A stretch of DNA of 11,300 bases, from assembly GCA_019421315.1 (NCBI GenBank), contig JAHZFN010000081.1, positions 1 to 11,300 on the forward strand, read 5' to 3'. This DNA comes from Peptococcaceae bacterium (GTDB taxonomy: Bacteria > Bacillota > Dehalobacteriia > UBA4068 > UBA4997). Shown here piece after piece: positions 1 to 6,284 of the stretch. Position 1 is the stretch's first letter. The number at the start of each line of letters is the position of its first letter. A program made the position numbers and the translations under genes. The notes beneath the pieces were generated by a model that saw only the letters and a list, made by a program, of their open reading frames with translations, did not search any database and was not told the origin of the DNA.

Positions 1-593
1 TTTTCTTTTTTGGCGTATGCCACCCAGCGTTCCAAAAGAGCCTTGTCCATAACGGCGCCTGTGGGGTTGTTGGGAGAGCAGAGATAGATGATGTCGGCGT
101 GCCAGGCGGGAGGTTCGGGGGTGAAGCCGTTTTCTTCTCTGCAGGGGATCAGCTTGATGGTTCTGCCTGCCATTTTGTTGGTGTCAACATAAACGGGATA
201 AACGGGATCGGTTACGGCAACGATGTTATCTGTGCCGAAAATATCGCCGATGTTGCCTGTGTCGGACTTGGAACCGTCGGAAACGAAAACTTCGTCCAAA
301 TCCAGCTCAACGCCGCGTTTGTTGTAGTCCACACGGATAATTTCTTCTTTCAGGAAATCATAGCCCTGTTCGGGACCATAGCCGTGAAAGGTTTCGGCCT
401 TTGCCATATCGTCAACTGCTTTGTGCATGGCGTCGATGACTGCGGGGCAAAGGGGTTTGGTAACGTCGCCGATACCCAGTTTGATGATTTTTGCTTCGGG
501 ATGAGCTTCGGTGTAGGCGGCAACTTTTTTTGCAATGTTGGAAAACAAATAGCTTTGTTCCAGTGTTTGATAATTTTCGTTGATAAATGTCAT
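1..593 (-). CDS. dapL: LL-diaminopimelate aminotransferase, 5' part (3' end outside window)
   Basis: This is a PLP-dependent fold-type I aminotransferase. It converts tetrahydrodipicolinate plus glutamate directly to LL-diaminopimelate and 2-oxoglutarate, for lysine and peptidoglycan synthesis in the cytoplasm. The frame is open from the ATG at 593-591 to the window edge, giving 197 residues, about half of the usual ~410. Visible DapL hallmarks are KLGIGDVTKPL at residues 38-48, FHGYGPEQGYDF at 69-80, SDGSKSDTGNIGDIFG at 105-120 and the PLP-site SPNNPTG at 173-179. The Schiff-base lysine lies in the missing part. The start is supported by AAGGAG at 603-608, nine bases upstream. It follows murA on the same strand, but a terminator and a separate promoter lie between them. 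Family assignment is firm. The annotation of the missing half is inference. Confidence 0.95.
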   Translation of the reverse strand, partial: MTFINENYQTLEQSYLFSNIAKKVAAYTEAHPEAKIIKLGIGDVTKPLCPAVIDAMHKAVDDMAKAETFHGYGPEQGYDFLKEEIIRVDYNKRGVELDLDEVFVSDGSKSDTGNIGDIFGTDNIVAVTDPVYPVYVDTNKMAGRTIKLIPCREENGFTPEPPAWHADIIYLCSPNNPTGAVMDKALLERWVAYAKKE

Positions 594-750
594 ATGCTGT
601 ATCTCCTTAAATATTAAATATATTAAATAAATTATTATTCCGAGGTAATATCCCTGTCGTCTTTCAAGCGGCGGTTTCATTAAAAAATATTAACAAAATA
701 TTAATAAAACGGCAACAAAAAGCGGTGGAAAATTTTTAAAAACTATTTTT

Positions 751-780
751 ATAATAACATTATAGGCACTTTTATGTCAA
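751..780 (-). promoter_or_regulatory. Candidate sigma-A promoter of dapL
   Basis: Reading the minus strand, TTGACA (775-780) is followed after 18 bases by TATTAT (751-756), five of six matches to the -10 consensus. A second TATAAT-like string lies inside the spacer. It sits just past the murA terminator and about 150 bases upstream of the dapL start, so the mRNA would carry a long AT-rich leader. I found no T-box or known riboswitch signature in that leader. Confidence 0.55.
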
Positions 781-800
781 TCGGCAGCGGCGTTTTTGGC

Positions 801-833
801 AAAAAAAATCCCTTTTCAGTTAAGAAAAGGGAT
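801..833 (-). terminator. Intrinsic terminator of murA
   Basis: A perfect 10-bp inverted repeat (808-817 with 824-833, 6-base loop) is followed on the minus strand by eight U residues (A-run at 801-808). It begins ten bases after the murA stop codon, so it ends the murA transcript before dapL. Confidence 0.9.
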
Positions 834-842
834 AAATATTTT

Positions 843-2105
843 TTAATTTTCTTCGTAAACCTTGATGCCCAAACCTTGCAGCTTACCGATTAAGTTTTCG
901 TAGCCGCGGTAAAGGTGCTTGGTTTCGCCGATGATGGTTTTGCCGTCGGCAACCAGCCCTGCAATAATCATGGCTGCGCCTGCTCGGAGGTCGGTGGCGT
1001 TGACTTCGGCGCCGTGCAGTTTTGTTACGCCGTTAATCAAGGCGGAACGCCCCTCTATGCGGATGTTGGCGCCCATTTTATTCAGCTCCGCAACGTGCAT
1101 GAAACGGTTCTCAAAGACGGTTTCGGTAACGGTGCTGGCGCCGTCCGCCAAGGCGAGAGCCGCCATAAACTGTGCCTGCATATCGGTGGGAAAACCGGGG
1201 TACGGCAGAGTTTTGATGTCGGTGGGGCGGATTTTTTCGCAGGGCAAAACCCGCATACCGTCGATTTCATCTATGGTTCTTATCCCCGCTTCCTCCATTT
1301 TGGCGAGAGCCGAGGTCATGTGTTCGGAAATAACATTTTCCAGGAAAATTTCACTGCCTGTAACCGCCGCCATAAGCATAAAGCTGCCTGCTTCGATACG
1401 GTCGGGGATTACGGTGTGGGTAATGGGTTTCAGCGTTTTGACGCCCTCAATACGGATCATGCTGGTGCCTGCGCCTTTAACTTTGGCGCCCATGGCGTTT
1501 AAGAAATTTGCCAAATCCACAATTTCCGGTTCTTTGGCAACATTTTCCAGAACCGTCATGCCCTCTGCCAGAACTGCCGCCATCATCAGGTTTTCCGTGG
1601 CGCCGACGCTGGGGTAGTTGAGATAAAATCTGCCGCCGTGCAGGCGGTTTGCTGTGGCGTAAACAACGTCGTTGCCGCCCACATTGTCCAGAGTGATATG
1701 AGCGCCCATCGCCTCAAAGCCTTTCAAGTGCAGGTCGATTGGTCTGGCGCCGATGTTACAGCCGCCGGGAAGCGTGATGGTTACGGTACCCATTCTTGCC
1801 AAAAGAGGACCCATAACCAAAATGGAAGCCCGCATTTTCTTCGCTTGTTCAAAGGGCGCAGTACTGCTCGACAAATTGGTGGAATCTATATACAGCGTGG
1901 AATTTTCGTAATGGGTTTCGGCGCCCAAATATTCCAAAACGCCGCAGAGATTTTCCACGTCTGTCAGCCACGGGGTTTCGTGTATGCGGCATTCCCCTTC
2001 TGTCAGCAGGGAAGCCGCAATCAAAGGCAAAACGGCATTTTTGGCGCCGCTGATATGCACGGTACCGCTTAATTTGTTGCCGCCCTCCAGTATTATTCTT
2101 TTCAC
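843..2105 (-). CDS. murA: UDP-N-acetylglucosamine 1-carboxyvinyltransferase
   Basis: MurA transfers enolpyruvate from phosphoenolpyruvate to UDP-GlcNAc, the first committed step of peptidoglycan synthesis, in the cytoplasm. The 420-residue protein has the normal full length and the EPSP-synthase fold signature. Visible features are GAKNAVLP with the substrate lysine K22, KMRASILVMGPLLAR around residues 89-104, and TLPGGCNIGARP with catalytic C116 in the 111-122 loop, the cysteine alkylated by fosfomycin (so a sensitive-type active site). GFPTDMQAQ, which carries the general-acid aspartate, is also present. The start is GTG at 2105-2103, preceded seven bases upstream by AGGAGG (2113-2118 on the opposite strand), which fixes it. 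It is monocistronic as far as can be seen, with a terminator at 801-833. Bacillota often carry two MurA paralogues, and I cannot tell which this is. Confidence 0.98.
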   Translation of the reverse strand: MKRIILEGGNKLSGTVHISGAKNAVLPLIAASLLTEGECRIHETPWLTDVENLCGVLEYLGAETHYENSTLYIDSTNLSSSTAPFEQAKKMRASILVMGPLLARMGTVTITLPGGCNIGARPIDLHLKGFEAMGAHITLDNVGGNDVVYATANRLHGGRFYLNYPSVGATENLMMAAVLAEGMTVLENVAKEPEIVDLANFLNAMGAKVKGAGTSMIRIEGVKTLKPITHTVIPDRIEAGSFMLMAAVTGSEIFLENVISEHMTSALAKMEEAGIRTIDEIDGMRVLPCEKIRPTDIKTLPYPGFPTDMQAQFMAALALADGASTVTETVFENRFMHVAELNKMGANIRIEGRSALINGVTKLHGAEVNATDLRAGAAMIIAGLVADGKTIIGETKHLYRGYENLIGKLQGLGIKVYEEN

Positions 2106-2175
2106 AATAACTCCTCCTAAAGAGTGTCGTATATATTATCGGCATCAGCCGTGGTCTTGGCTTAAAATTACCTAA

Positions 2176-2204
2176 ACAATATTATTTTCTACATATTATG
2201 TCGA
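2176..2204 (-). promoter_or_regulatory. Candidate promoter of murA overlapping the TGTCGAA repeat
   Basis: On the minus strand TCGACA (2199-2204, five of six to the -35 consensus) and TATTGT (2176-2181, four of six) are 17 bases apart, about 75 bases upstream of the murA start codon. The -35 lies inside repeat copy 1 and is the reverse complement of its TGTCGAA core. This is a weak promoter call based on spacing and partial consensus only. Confidence 0.35.
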
Positions 2205-2248
2205 AAATCCTGCCATGTGTTTGTATTTACCAAAAATAAGTTTAGTTT
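2196..2248. repeat. Tandem repeat, copy 1 (contains TGTCGAA)
   Basis: This ~53-bp block is repeated 104 bp downstream at 2300-2353. The copies differ by two adjacent substitutions (AT at 2215-2216 against GG at 2319-2320) and one extra A in the A-run. Each copy holds TGTCGAA (here 2199-2205), which equals the consensus Spo0A binding box known from Bacillus and Clostridium. A short inverted repeat (2275-2292, 7-bp stem, 4-base loop) follows this copy, and a related one follows copy 2. It is non-coding as far as I can judge. Confidence 0.85.
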
Positions 2249-2299
2249 GCCGCAAAAACAAAGAGGTTTCTTGTCTTATAATTTGTTATAAGCTTGAGT

Positions 2300-2353
2300 T
2301 TATGTCGAAAATCCTGCCGGGTGTTTGTATTTACCAAAAAATAAGTTTAGTTT
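2300..2353. repeat. Tandem repeat, copy 2 (contains TGTCGAA)
   Basis: Second copy of the ~53-bp repeat, with its TGTCGAA core at 2303-2309. It is followed at 2371-2390 by a 20-base segment matching 18 of 20 bases of 2275-2294 after copy 1, so the duplicated unit is about 100 bp with a diverged middle. In this unit the trailing inverted repeat has become the core of a terminator. Confidence 0.85.
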
Positions 2354-2356
2354 AAT

Positions 2357-2406
2357 AAAAAATTGCCCGCCTTATAATTTTATATAAGCTGCGGGCAAAG
2401 TTTTTT
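2357..2406 (-). terminator. Bidirectional intrinsic terminator after the CBS-domain gene
   Basis: The arm 2363-2370 (TTGCCCGC) pairs with 2391-2398, and CTTATA (2371-2376) pairs with 2383-2388. There is a 2-base bulge at 2389-2390 and a 6-base loop. Six A residues precede the stem (2357-2362) and six T residues follow it (2401-2406), so it can act on both strands. The likely user is the minus-strand CBS-domain gene, whose stop lies about 130 bases upstream. No plus-strand gene enters it. Confidence 0.75.
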
Positions 2407-2536
2407 CTTGTTTTTCTGATTACCGAGTTCTTTTGATTTTGTACTGATTTTTTACCGCTGTGTTTGTTTGTGTTTTGTTGATGAAAAAATGTTCGGCTTT
2501 GCGTTTAATCTTTTTGATTTAATCTTTTTAATCTGA
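2407..2536. other. T-rich non-coding stretch with 14-base-period micro-repeat
   Basis: This completes the 431-bp gene-free gap between the murA start and the CBS-domain stop. It is T-rich on the plus strand. Near its right end the 12-mer TTTAATCTTTTT occurs twice (2504-2515 and 2518-2529), with partial third and fourth copies running over the CBS-domain stop codon. It reads as the 3' untranslated region of that gene. I see no open frame with a ribosome binding site. Confidence 0.5.
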
Positions 2537-2950
2537 TTAATCTTCTTTGAAGGTTTCGGGATTAACAAAGCATTTCATAACATCTTTTCTGGTGACGATG
2601 CCCATAAAACCGCCTCTGTCGTCCACAACAGGCACAAAGTTCTGATCAACCACATGATACAAAAGCTCGCGCATGGTGGCGTCGATCCGCACGGAGGGAC
2701 TGCGGCGGGTGTTCAAAACGGCTTCCACTGTGGTTTCTTCGATGTCGTTTTTGTCCAGCTTGCCGCTGTCGTAAATATACCAGAGGAAGTCGCCCTCGCT
2801 GATGGTGCCCATGTAAATTCCCTGCTTGTCGGTGACGGGAATTTCCGTGTAGCCGTGATGACGCATTTTTTCCAGACCTTGGCGGATGGTATTTTCCATG
2901 GTAAGATAGGCAACTGTCATTTTTGGTTTCAACAACAAAGCAATATTCAT
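2537..2950 (-). CDS. Stand-alone two-CBS-domain protein (possible adenine-nucleotide or c-di-AMP sensor)
   Basis: A 137-residue cytoplasmic protein made almost entirely of a tandem CBS (Bateman) pair: CBS1 at about residues 9-62 (HHGYTEIPVTDKQGIYMGTISEGDFL) and CBS2 at about 74-129 (TVEAVLNTRRSPSVRID, then FVPVVDDRGGFMGIVTRKDV). Bateman pairs usually bind AMP, ATP, SAM or c-di-AMP in the cleft between domains and signal to a partner. Length and architecture resemble the c-di-AMP-binding CbpB/DarB (YkuL) proteins of Listeria and Bacillus, but I cannot establish orthology. The ligand is therefore inference. There is no enzyme or transporter domain attached. The ATG at 2950-2948 is supported by GAGGT at 2958-2962, seven bases upstream. 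It has its own extended -10 promoter and a distal terminator. It diverges from the rRNA methyltransferase gene. Confidence 0.88.
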   Translation of the reverse strand: MNIALLLKPKMTVAYLTMENTIRQGLEKMRHHGYTEIPVTDKQGIYMGTISEGDFLWYIYDSGKLDKNDIEETTVEAVLNTRRSPSVRIDATMRELLYHVVDQNFVPVVDDRGGFMGIVTRKDVMKCFVNPETFKED

Positions 2951-3010
2951 TATATCGACCTCAACTTTCGCTTTATCTTCTGCTCATTAAAAAACACACC
3001 ACATATAATA

Positions 3011-3039
3011 ATTATACCAGAAAACAGCTTCATATGCAA
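3011..3039 (-). promoter_or_regulatory. Extended -10 promoter of the CBS-domain gene
   Basis: On the minus strand a perfect TATAAT (3011-3016) is preceded by TGG (3017-3019), giving the TGN extended -10 form. TTGCAT (3034-3039) stands 17 bases upstream as a weak -35. It lies about 60 bases ahead of the CBS-domain start codon. Confidence 0.65.
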
Positions 3040-3094
3040 AGATTTTTATGTAAAATAAATTGGGTGCCGTTTTTTTATCAGCTGTGCAAAAAAT

Positions 3095-3123
3095 TTGAAA
3101 CAGAGCCGCCTTTGTAGTATAAT
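3095..3123 (+). promoter_or_regulatory. Sigma-A promoter of the rRNA methyltransferase gene
   Basis: TTGAAA (3095-3100) and TATAAT (3118-3123) are separated by exactly 17 bases, a near-consensus housekeeping promoter. It predicts a leader of roughly 105 bases. With the minus-strand promoter at 3011-3039 it makes a divergent pair. Confidence 0.8.
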
Positions 3124-3178
3124 CTTATTATAATTAATAAAATAACGCAAAATTCGGACGGATTACGGATATTGCGGC

Positions 3179-3209
3179 TTGCCGGCCGAAAAATAAAGAA
3201 CGGCGGCAA
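3179..3209 (+). promoter_or_regulatory. Hairpin in the leader of the rRNA methyltransferase mRNA
   Basis: TTGCCG (3179-3184) pairs with CGGCAA (3204-3209), and CCG (3186-3188) with CGG (3201-3203). One G is bulged (3185) and the loop is 12 bases. It ends just before the AAGGA ribosome binding site at 3222-3226 and has no U-tract, so it is not a terminator. A role in mRNA stability or translation is only a guess. Confidence 0.4.
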
Positions 3210-3236
3210 ATATCATCAGAAAAGGAACGGCAGTTT

Positions 3237-4439
3237 TTGCCGAGCGTGAAAAATATGACAAAATTTAATTTGACCGCTCCCTGCAACTTCGGTTTGGAGG
3301 CGGTTTTGGCAAGAGAAATTCGGAATTTGGGTTTGGAAATAACCTCCACGGTGGATGGCAGAGTTAATTTTCTCGGTGACGAGTCGGAGCTTTGCAAGGC
3401 AAACATCTGGCTGCGGACGGCGGAAAGAGTGTTGATTTCCGTTGCGGAATTTAAGGCGGAAACCTTTGAGGAGCTTTTTCAGGGTGTTAAAGAGGTGCGC
3501 TGGGAGCAATATCTGCCCGTTGACGCCGAATTCCCCGTTGCCAAGGCAAGCTCTGTAAAATCCAAGCTGTTCAGCCCGACGGATATTCAGAAAATCACCA
3601 AAAAAGCCATGGTGGAAAGCCTCAAAAGAGCCTACAAACAGGAATGGTTCGAGGAAACGGGAGCACGCTACGCCGTTTTGGTGCAGATTAACAAGGACAT
3701 CGTTCATGTTTATTTGGAAACTTCGGGACCCAGCCTGCACAAAAGGGGCTACCGTATGAATAAAAATTTGGCTCCCATTCGTGAAACCTTGGCGGCCGCC
3801 ATGGTCAGCCTGACGCCCTGGCATCCCGACCGCATTTTGGCGGATCCTCTTTGCGGCTCAGGTACCATCATGATTGAAGCGGCGTTAAAGGGTATCAACA
3901 AAGCACCGGGCATAAACCGCCGTTTTCGTGCCGAAAGCTGGGGGTTCATCGATGCTAAATACTGGGCGTTGGCAAGGGAAGAGGCGCACGATTTGATTGA
4001 CAGAAATGTTCGTTTCCGTTTGCAGGGCTACGATATCGACGGCAGAGTTATTAAATATGCCAGGGAAAACGCCAAGCTGGCGGGCGTTGATGAGTATATC
4101 CATTTTCAGCAGAACGACGTGCGGAATTTCAGTCACAGCGGTAAATACGGCTTTATTCTCTGCAACCCGCCCTACGGCGAACGTTTGGAGGATAAGGAAA
4201 GCGTGGCGGCTTTGTATAAGGATATGCGCAAGGTTTTCGACCGTTTAGATACCTGGTCATACAGCATTATCACCTCTTTTCAGGGTTTTGAAAAGGTTTG
4301 GGGCAAGCCTGCCGACCGCCGCCGCAAGCTTTACAACGGTATGCTGAAAACCAATCTTTATCAGTACATGGGACCGAAGCCGCCGAAAAAAAGAGCGGAG
4401 CTGACAAACGCCGCTGAAAATTCGGCTGACAACAAATAA
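3237..4439 (+). CDS. ypsC: THUMP-domain 23S rRNA (guanine-N2)-methyltransferase, YpsC/RlmL type
   Basis: SAM-dependent RNA methyltransferase of the RlmL N-terminal-half/YpsC family, expected to modify a guanine N2 in 23S rRNA. Family members have an N-terminal ferredoxin-like and THUMP RNA-binding part (here to about residue 162) and a Rossmann methyltransferase domain. Visible motifs are LHKRGYR (168-173), SAM motif I DPLCGSGT (203-210), GYDIDGR (264-270) and the catalytic NPPYGERL (310-317), typical of N2-guanine enzymes. Sequence and length (400 residues) resemble Bacillus YpsC. The second methyltransferase domain of E. coli RlmL is absent, as usual here. Start choice: TTG at 3237 has AAGGA (3222-3226) ten bases upstream. 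The in-frame ATG at 3255 aligns better with the family N-terminus but has a poor site. The C-terminal ~25 residues are a lysine-rich, low-complexity tail. It has its own promoter and terminator, so is probably monocistronic. Confidence 0.93.
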   Translation: MPSVKNMTKFNLTAPCNFGLEAVLAREIRNLGLEITSTVDGRVNFLGDESELCKANIWLRTAERVLISVAEFKAETFEELFQGVKEVRWEQYLPVDAEFPVAKASSVKSKLFSPTDIQKITKKAMVESLKRAYKQEWFEETGARYAVLVQINKDIVHVYLETSGPSLHKRGYRMNKNLAPIRETLAAAMVSLTPWHPDRILADPLCGSGTIMIEAALKGINKAPGINRRFRAESWGFIDAKYWALAREEAHDLIDRNVRFRLQGYDIDGRVIKYARENAKLAGVDEYIHFQQNDVRNFSHSGKYGFILCNPPYGERLEDKESVAALYKDMRKVFDRLDTWSYSIITSFQGFEKVWGKPADRRRKLYNGMLKTNLYQYMGPKPPKKRAELTNAAENSADNK

Positions 4440-4461
4440 AAATTTATATTTTATTATATAC

Positions 4462-4500
4462 AAAAAACAGATTTTGCCCGCAAGCAAAATCTGTTTTTTT
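4462..4500 (+). terminator. Shared bidirectional terminator between convergent genes
   Basis: Arms 4462-4477 and 4484-4499 form a perfect 16-bp stem with a 6-base loop. The outer six pairs are A-T, so the element reads as a hairpin plus U-tract on both strands. It lies 23 bases after the methyltransferase stop and 24 bases beyond the anti-sigma stop, so it serves both convergent transcripts. Confidence 0.92.
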
Positions 4501-4522
4501 TGTTTATGGTTTACCAAAACTT

Positions 4523-5632
4523 TTATTCGGCTTGATAGATAACGCTGTCACCCAGCTTGATTTGGGCAATTTGTTCTGTGTCGACCATTTTGCCGAATTG
4601 GTAGGTCAGGTTGAAACCGATGCTCAAGCCGCTGCTGTAACTTCCCGACATATCCGTAAGCATACTGCCGTCTTGCATTGTTACTGCAATATTGTCTGCA
4701 ATATCTTCTAAATTATCGCTTTCACCGTTTTCTACCAATTTATCATAAATATTGCCTAAATTGTCGCCGATTTTAATGTAAATTCCCAAAGGCGATACCT
4801 CCAGCTCTTTGATGGCATAAGTTCTGCCGTTAAATTCCAAATCGGCGGCGGGATTCAGTTTTTTGCTTAAATCACTGTAATCGAGAGGTACGTCAAATTT
4901 CCAGGAGCCTTCTGCCAAAACCGATTCTTCTCCCGTTTCGGAGTCAAATGTTGTCAGGTTGGCAAATTCCAGGTTCAATGTTTTGCCAACCAAATTTTCA
5001 GCGGCATCGTAAACAAGCACAATGGATACTTTGTTGTCATTGGGATTATCATCCTCCAAAGTGTCAAAATGATAACCTGCGGAGCCGACGGAATTGTTTA
5101 TATTGACAAAACTATACTCGAACAGATAATAATCATTGTCCATTGTTGTTCCCTCAGGGGCAATTACATCAAAAAGCAAGTAGATGGAATGTCCGTCGCC
5201 CACAACCTGCCTGGTTTTGATTGTCCAGCCGTTGCTTGTGGCTTCTGCCGATATATCGGCGCCGCTGTTGTTTAAGACGGCTGTCTGCGTCTCGCTGCTC
5301 GGTTTCAAATAATTGACAAAATTATTGTCCATAACCACGTTGGCAACGGCTATGCCGCCCATCGCCAAAACAAAAACCGCCACCAAGCCGAAAGCCCAAA
5401 GGGAGCGGCGGGAAAGCTTCCTGCCTTTTGCCGCCCTGCGTTGGGGTTCGGCGGTTTCCTTTGATATTCCCGCTTTGGCAAGGGTCATATTTAAAATGCG
5501 TTTTTTCTCCATATCGTCAACCTCACTGTCTGCAATCAAATCCGTATCGAATTCTGCTTCGTCAACGGAAAAATCTGCCATAATTTCTTCTGTTGTCAGT
5601 TCCCGTTTGTTACGGTCGTTTGGCTTTTTCAT
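4523..5632 (-). CDS. Membrane anti-sigma factor, DUF4179-like
   Basis: A 369-residue single-pass membrane protein. Residues 1-77 are a charged cytoplasmic segment, with acidic stretches and a basic KGRKLSRRS run just before the membrane. A transmembrane helix lies at about 78-100 (LWAFGLVAVFVLAMGGIAVA), and the remaining ~270 residues are predicted outside. After the helix the pattern of short beta-rich segments (NGWTIKTRQVVGDGHSIYLLFDV) resembles DUF4179 proteins, which pair with ECF sigma factors in Bacillota. The outside part has no cysteine. Its ATG (5632-5630) overlaps the TGA of the sigma gene (5631-5629) as ATGA, so translation is probably coupled. The pairing makes an anti-sigma role likely: it would hold the sigma factor at the membrane until a signal arrives. 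No protease site or ligand domain is recognisable, so the signal is unknown. Confidence 0.82.
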   Translation of the reverse strand: MKKPNDRNKRELTTEEIMADFSVDEAEFDTDLIADSEVDDMEKKRILNMTLAKAGISKETAEPQRRAAKGRKLSRRSLWAFGLVAVFVLAMGGIAVANVVMDNNFVNYLKPSSETQTAVLNNSGADISAEATSNGWTIKTRQVVGDGHSIYLLFDVIAPEGTTMDNDYYLFEYSFVNINNSVGSAGYHFDTLEDDNPNDNKVSIVLVYDAAENLVGKTLNLEFANLTTFDSETGEESVLAEGSWKFDVPLDYSDLSKKLNPAADLEFNGRTYAIKELEVSPLGIYIKIGDNLGNIYDKLVENGESDNLEDIADNIAVTMQDGSMLTDMSGSYSSGLSIGFNLTYQFGKMVDTEQIAQIKLGDSVIYQAE

Positions 5633-6186
5633 AACTCAACACCTCTTTCTGTCAGCTTAACTCGCAGTTTCTTTTTGCCGCGATACAGCTTGTTTTCCAC
5701 GGTTTTGTTGTCTAAGCTCAGTTTTTCGGCAATTTCGGCAATTTTCAGACCGAAAAAATACCGCATGATGAAAATTTCTCGGTCGGGCGGCGGCAAATTG
5801 TTTACCGTCTGCTGCAAAATGCGGCGGTTGGCTTCTGCCGCCATGCCGTCGGCGGGGTCGGCGTAAACGCCGATTTCCTGCTCTCCGTCCGTAAACAAGG
5901 CATCTGCTCTGCTGTTTTTGCGGCGGTAATCAAGGGCGGTGTGGCGGGCAATGCCGCAGAGATAGCCTTTGATTGTACCCGCCGTCGGGTCAAAAGCGGC
6001 AATGCCTCGGTACAGCTTGAAAAAAATGTCGGCGATACATTCCTCTGTATCCTGCCTGTTCTCTGTTCCCAGCAGTCGGCAGACGATGGACTTTACCAGC
6101 GGTGCATAAAGCTCCAAGGCGGCAGACAGTCCCTGTTCGGGATTATCAATTATCAGCTGTTTCAAATCAATATCGTTTATTGCCAT
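5629..6186 (-). CDS. ECF-type RNA polymerase sigma factor
   Basis: A 185-residue sigma-70 family protein of the extracytoplasmic function group, with only regions 2 and 4. Sigma region 2 spans about residues 20-91 (LYAPLVKSIVCRLLG, then TEECIADIFFKLYRGIAAF, then TIKGYLCGIARHTALDYRRK). Region 4 spans about 122-176, with the helix-turn-helix FFGLKIAEIAEKLSLDNKTV followed by a lysine-rich end. It directs RNA polymerase to a small regulon when released from its anti-sigma partner, encoded next with a 4-base overlap. An in-frame ATG lies upstream at 6261, but ATG 6186 is preferred because AGGAGA stands about seven bases ahead and the protein then has normal length. The palindrome at 6271-6284 and the candidate -10 at 6264-6269 suggest regulation of this two-gene operon. 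The exact ECF group and target promoters are not determinable here. Confidence 0.92.
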   Translation of the reverse strand: MAINDIDLKQLIIDNPEQGLSAALELYAPLVKSIVCRLLGTENRQDTEECIADIFFKLYRGIAAFDPTAGTIKGYLCGIARHTALDYRRKNSRADALFTDGEQEIGVYADPADGMAAEANRRILQQTVNNLPPPDREIFIMRYFFGLKIAEIAEKLSLDNKTVENKLYRGKKKLRVKLTERGVEL

Positions 6187-6263
6187 AGCCTTCTCCTGAC
6201 CAATCGTAGAGTAAGTCAACAACCGAAAACAACGGGTAACAAGCCTGCGTTTAACAAGCATAC

Positions 6264-6284
6264 ATTATCACAAATGCGCATTTG
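6264..6284 (-). promoter_or_regulatory. Palindrome abutting a candidate extended -10 of the sigma operon
   Basis: CAAATGCGCATTTG (6271-6284) is a perfect 14-base palindrome. On the minus strand it runs straight into TGTGATAAT, a TGN plus GATAAT (6264-6269) extended -10 box about 80 bases ahead of the sigma start codon. No good -35 is present, which fits an activator- or repressor-controlled promoter. The palindrome is seen directly. The operator role is inferred from its place. Confidence 0.4.

Noticed and set aside
919..1617. 232-residue open frame on the plus strand
   Set aside because: Antisense shadow of murA. The composition is that of a reversed coding strand, and the murA frame has every catalytic motif.
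2196..2353. CRISPR-like array from the two repeats
   Set aside because: Only two copies, too long and too AT-rich for a CRISPR repeat, unequal spacer-like segments that contain a second repeat and a terminator, and no cas genes.
2199..2355. Two short peptide frames starting at the ATG of each TGTCGAA repeat (similar first dozen residues)
   Set aside because: They are 13 and 17 codons long and lack any ribosome binding site. The single-base A-run difference shifts their ends, so coding selection is not supported.
6187..6261. Upstream ATG 6261 as the sigma factor start
   Set aside because: The extra 25 residues are basic and unlike the family. No ribosome binding site is present, whereas ATG 6186 has AGGAGA at good spacing.
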